From assembly GCA_017562135.1 (NCBI GenBank), contig QEYB01000093.1, positions 930,001 through 994,000 on the forward strand: a DNA stretch of 64,000 nt. The letters run 5' to 3'. A program made the position numbers and the translations under genes. Source of the stretch: Dipylidium caninum (lineage: Eukaryota > Platyhelminthes > Cestoda > Cyclophyllidea > Dipylidiidae). Each line of letters starts with the position of its first letter. Position 1 is the first letter of the stretch. Shown here piece by piece: positions 63,801-64,000 of this stretch. The notes beneath the pieces were generated by a model that worked only from the letters and a program-made list of their open reading frames with translations, had not been told where the DNA came from and ran no database searches.

Positions 63801-64000
63801 GAGAAATATCATTGGTAGGAAGTAAAGATCCTCGAGATTGATTTGATTTCATCGTTGCCATAGCAGCAACAGTCGACATGGCCGCAGTGGCGAGATTTAC
63901 CGACGACATTAGAGGTGGGATTGTATTCCTCGAGGTAGTGGCGGCTCCGAGAAGACCAACAGAGTTCGGATTGTTAAAGCCCAAGTCTTTTGATCGGCGA
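60846..64000 (-). CDS. RS-domain protein of unknown family, 5' part outside window
   Basis: Six visible exons with consistent phases: 64000-63515 (open to the right edge), 63070-63030, 62717-62647, 61864-61805, 61737-61684, 61160-60846 (stop), about 342 residues. The first part is hydrophobic, Ala/Ser/Met-rich (LLGAATTSRNTIPPLMSS, PHLLSQAVGADPMTLSALYS). It then becomes a long Arg/Ser region (SPKRQRSRERHRSPSSQ, RHSRDNSRGRRHREG, RRESRSSRDRSISPSK). A short conserved-looking segment follows (NAFIHWNYEDYLQEVRRGLN). The C-terminus is again RS- and RY-rich, ending NHLRYRR. RS domains are typical of nuclear pre-mRNA splicing factors; no RNA-recognition motif is visible in this part, but one could lie upstream. 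I do not recognise the family. Confidence 0.8.

Noticed and set aside
1..64000. CRISPR arrays, bacterial operons, ribosome binding sites
   Set aside because: The window is clearly intron-containing animal DNA; no regularly spaced repeats or bacterial gene organisation were seen.
1..64000. Intact retrotransposons or DNA transposons
   Set aside because: I found no reverse transcriptase, integrase or transposase motif in the listed frames; short degenerate copies in introns cannot be excluded without a repeat library.
1..64000. tRNA or rRNA genes
   Set aside because: No convincing tRNA box A/box B pair or rRNA core sequence was recognised by eye; a covariance-model scan would be needed to exclude single tRNAs.

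Overview
This is a nuclear genomic window from an animal. The evidence is: genes split by GT-AG introns from about 60 bp to 10 kb, the standard genetic code, and clear metazoan proteins (an SH3-containing heavy beta-spectrin, a Nova-type KH splicing factor, NUDCD3, the primase large subunit, and an EGF/TSP1 extracellular protein). An invertebrate is likely; a flatworm is possible, but that is a guess from gene style. I saw no bacterial features, no CRISPR, no rRNA, and no intact transposon.

Layout, left to right. 49-21343 (-): the N-terminal half of a giant beta-heavy-spectrin-like gene. It starts inside the window at 21343 and runs off the left edge; about 37 exons encode two CH domains, spectrin repeats and an SH3 domain. 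23091-25527 (-): NUDCD3-like co-chaperone. 26610-47064 (+): Nova/pasilla-like splicing regulator with three KH domains, an Ala/Gln/His-rich linker and a first intron of about 10.4 kb. It lies head-to-head with NUDCD3. 49663-51419 (+): an Arg/Ser-rich protein I do not recognise. 53706-56861 (-): a secreted or surface protein with EGF-like modules and a TSP1 domain, 3' end unresolved. 57071-59958 (-): DNA primase large subunit PRIM2, essentially complete, with all four Fe-S cysteines. 60846-64000 (-): the 3' part of a second RS-rich protein, cut by the right edge.

The genes do not form a pathway. The neighbourhood mixes cytoskeleton, chaperone, RNA processing (Nova and two RS-rich proteins), replication and extracellular matrix functions, as is usual in animal genomes.

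The most notable structural observation is that four otherwise well-conserved exons in three genes (two in the spectrin, one in NUDCD3, one in Nova KH3) each contain one small frame break. In each case the flanking intron phases, or the terminal stop in the KH3 exon, require the frame to be regained. This looks most like assembly or read error, but it decides whether automated annotation truncates these genes. I did not find a convincing previously undescribed system. The best candidates for novelty are the EGF/TSP1 protein with an unfamiliar N-terminal domain, the divergent KH3 loop of the Nova-like protein, and the two unrecognised RS-rich proteins.
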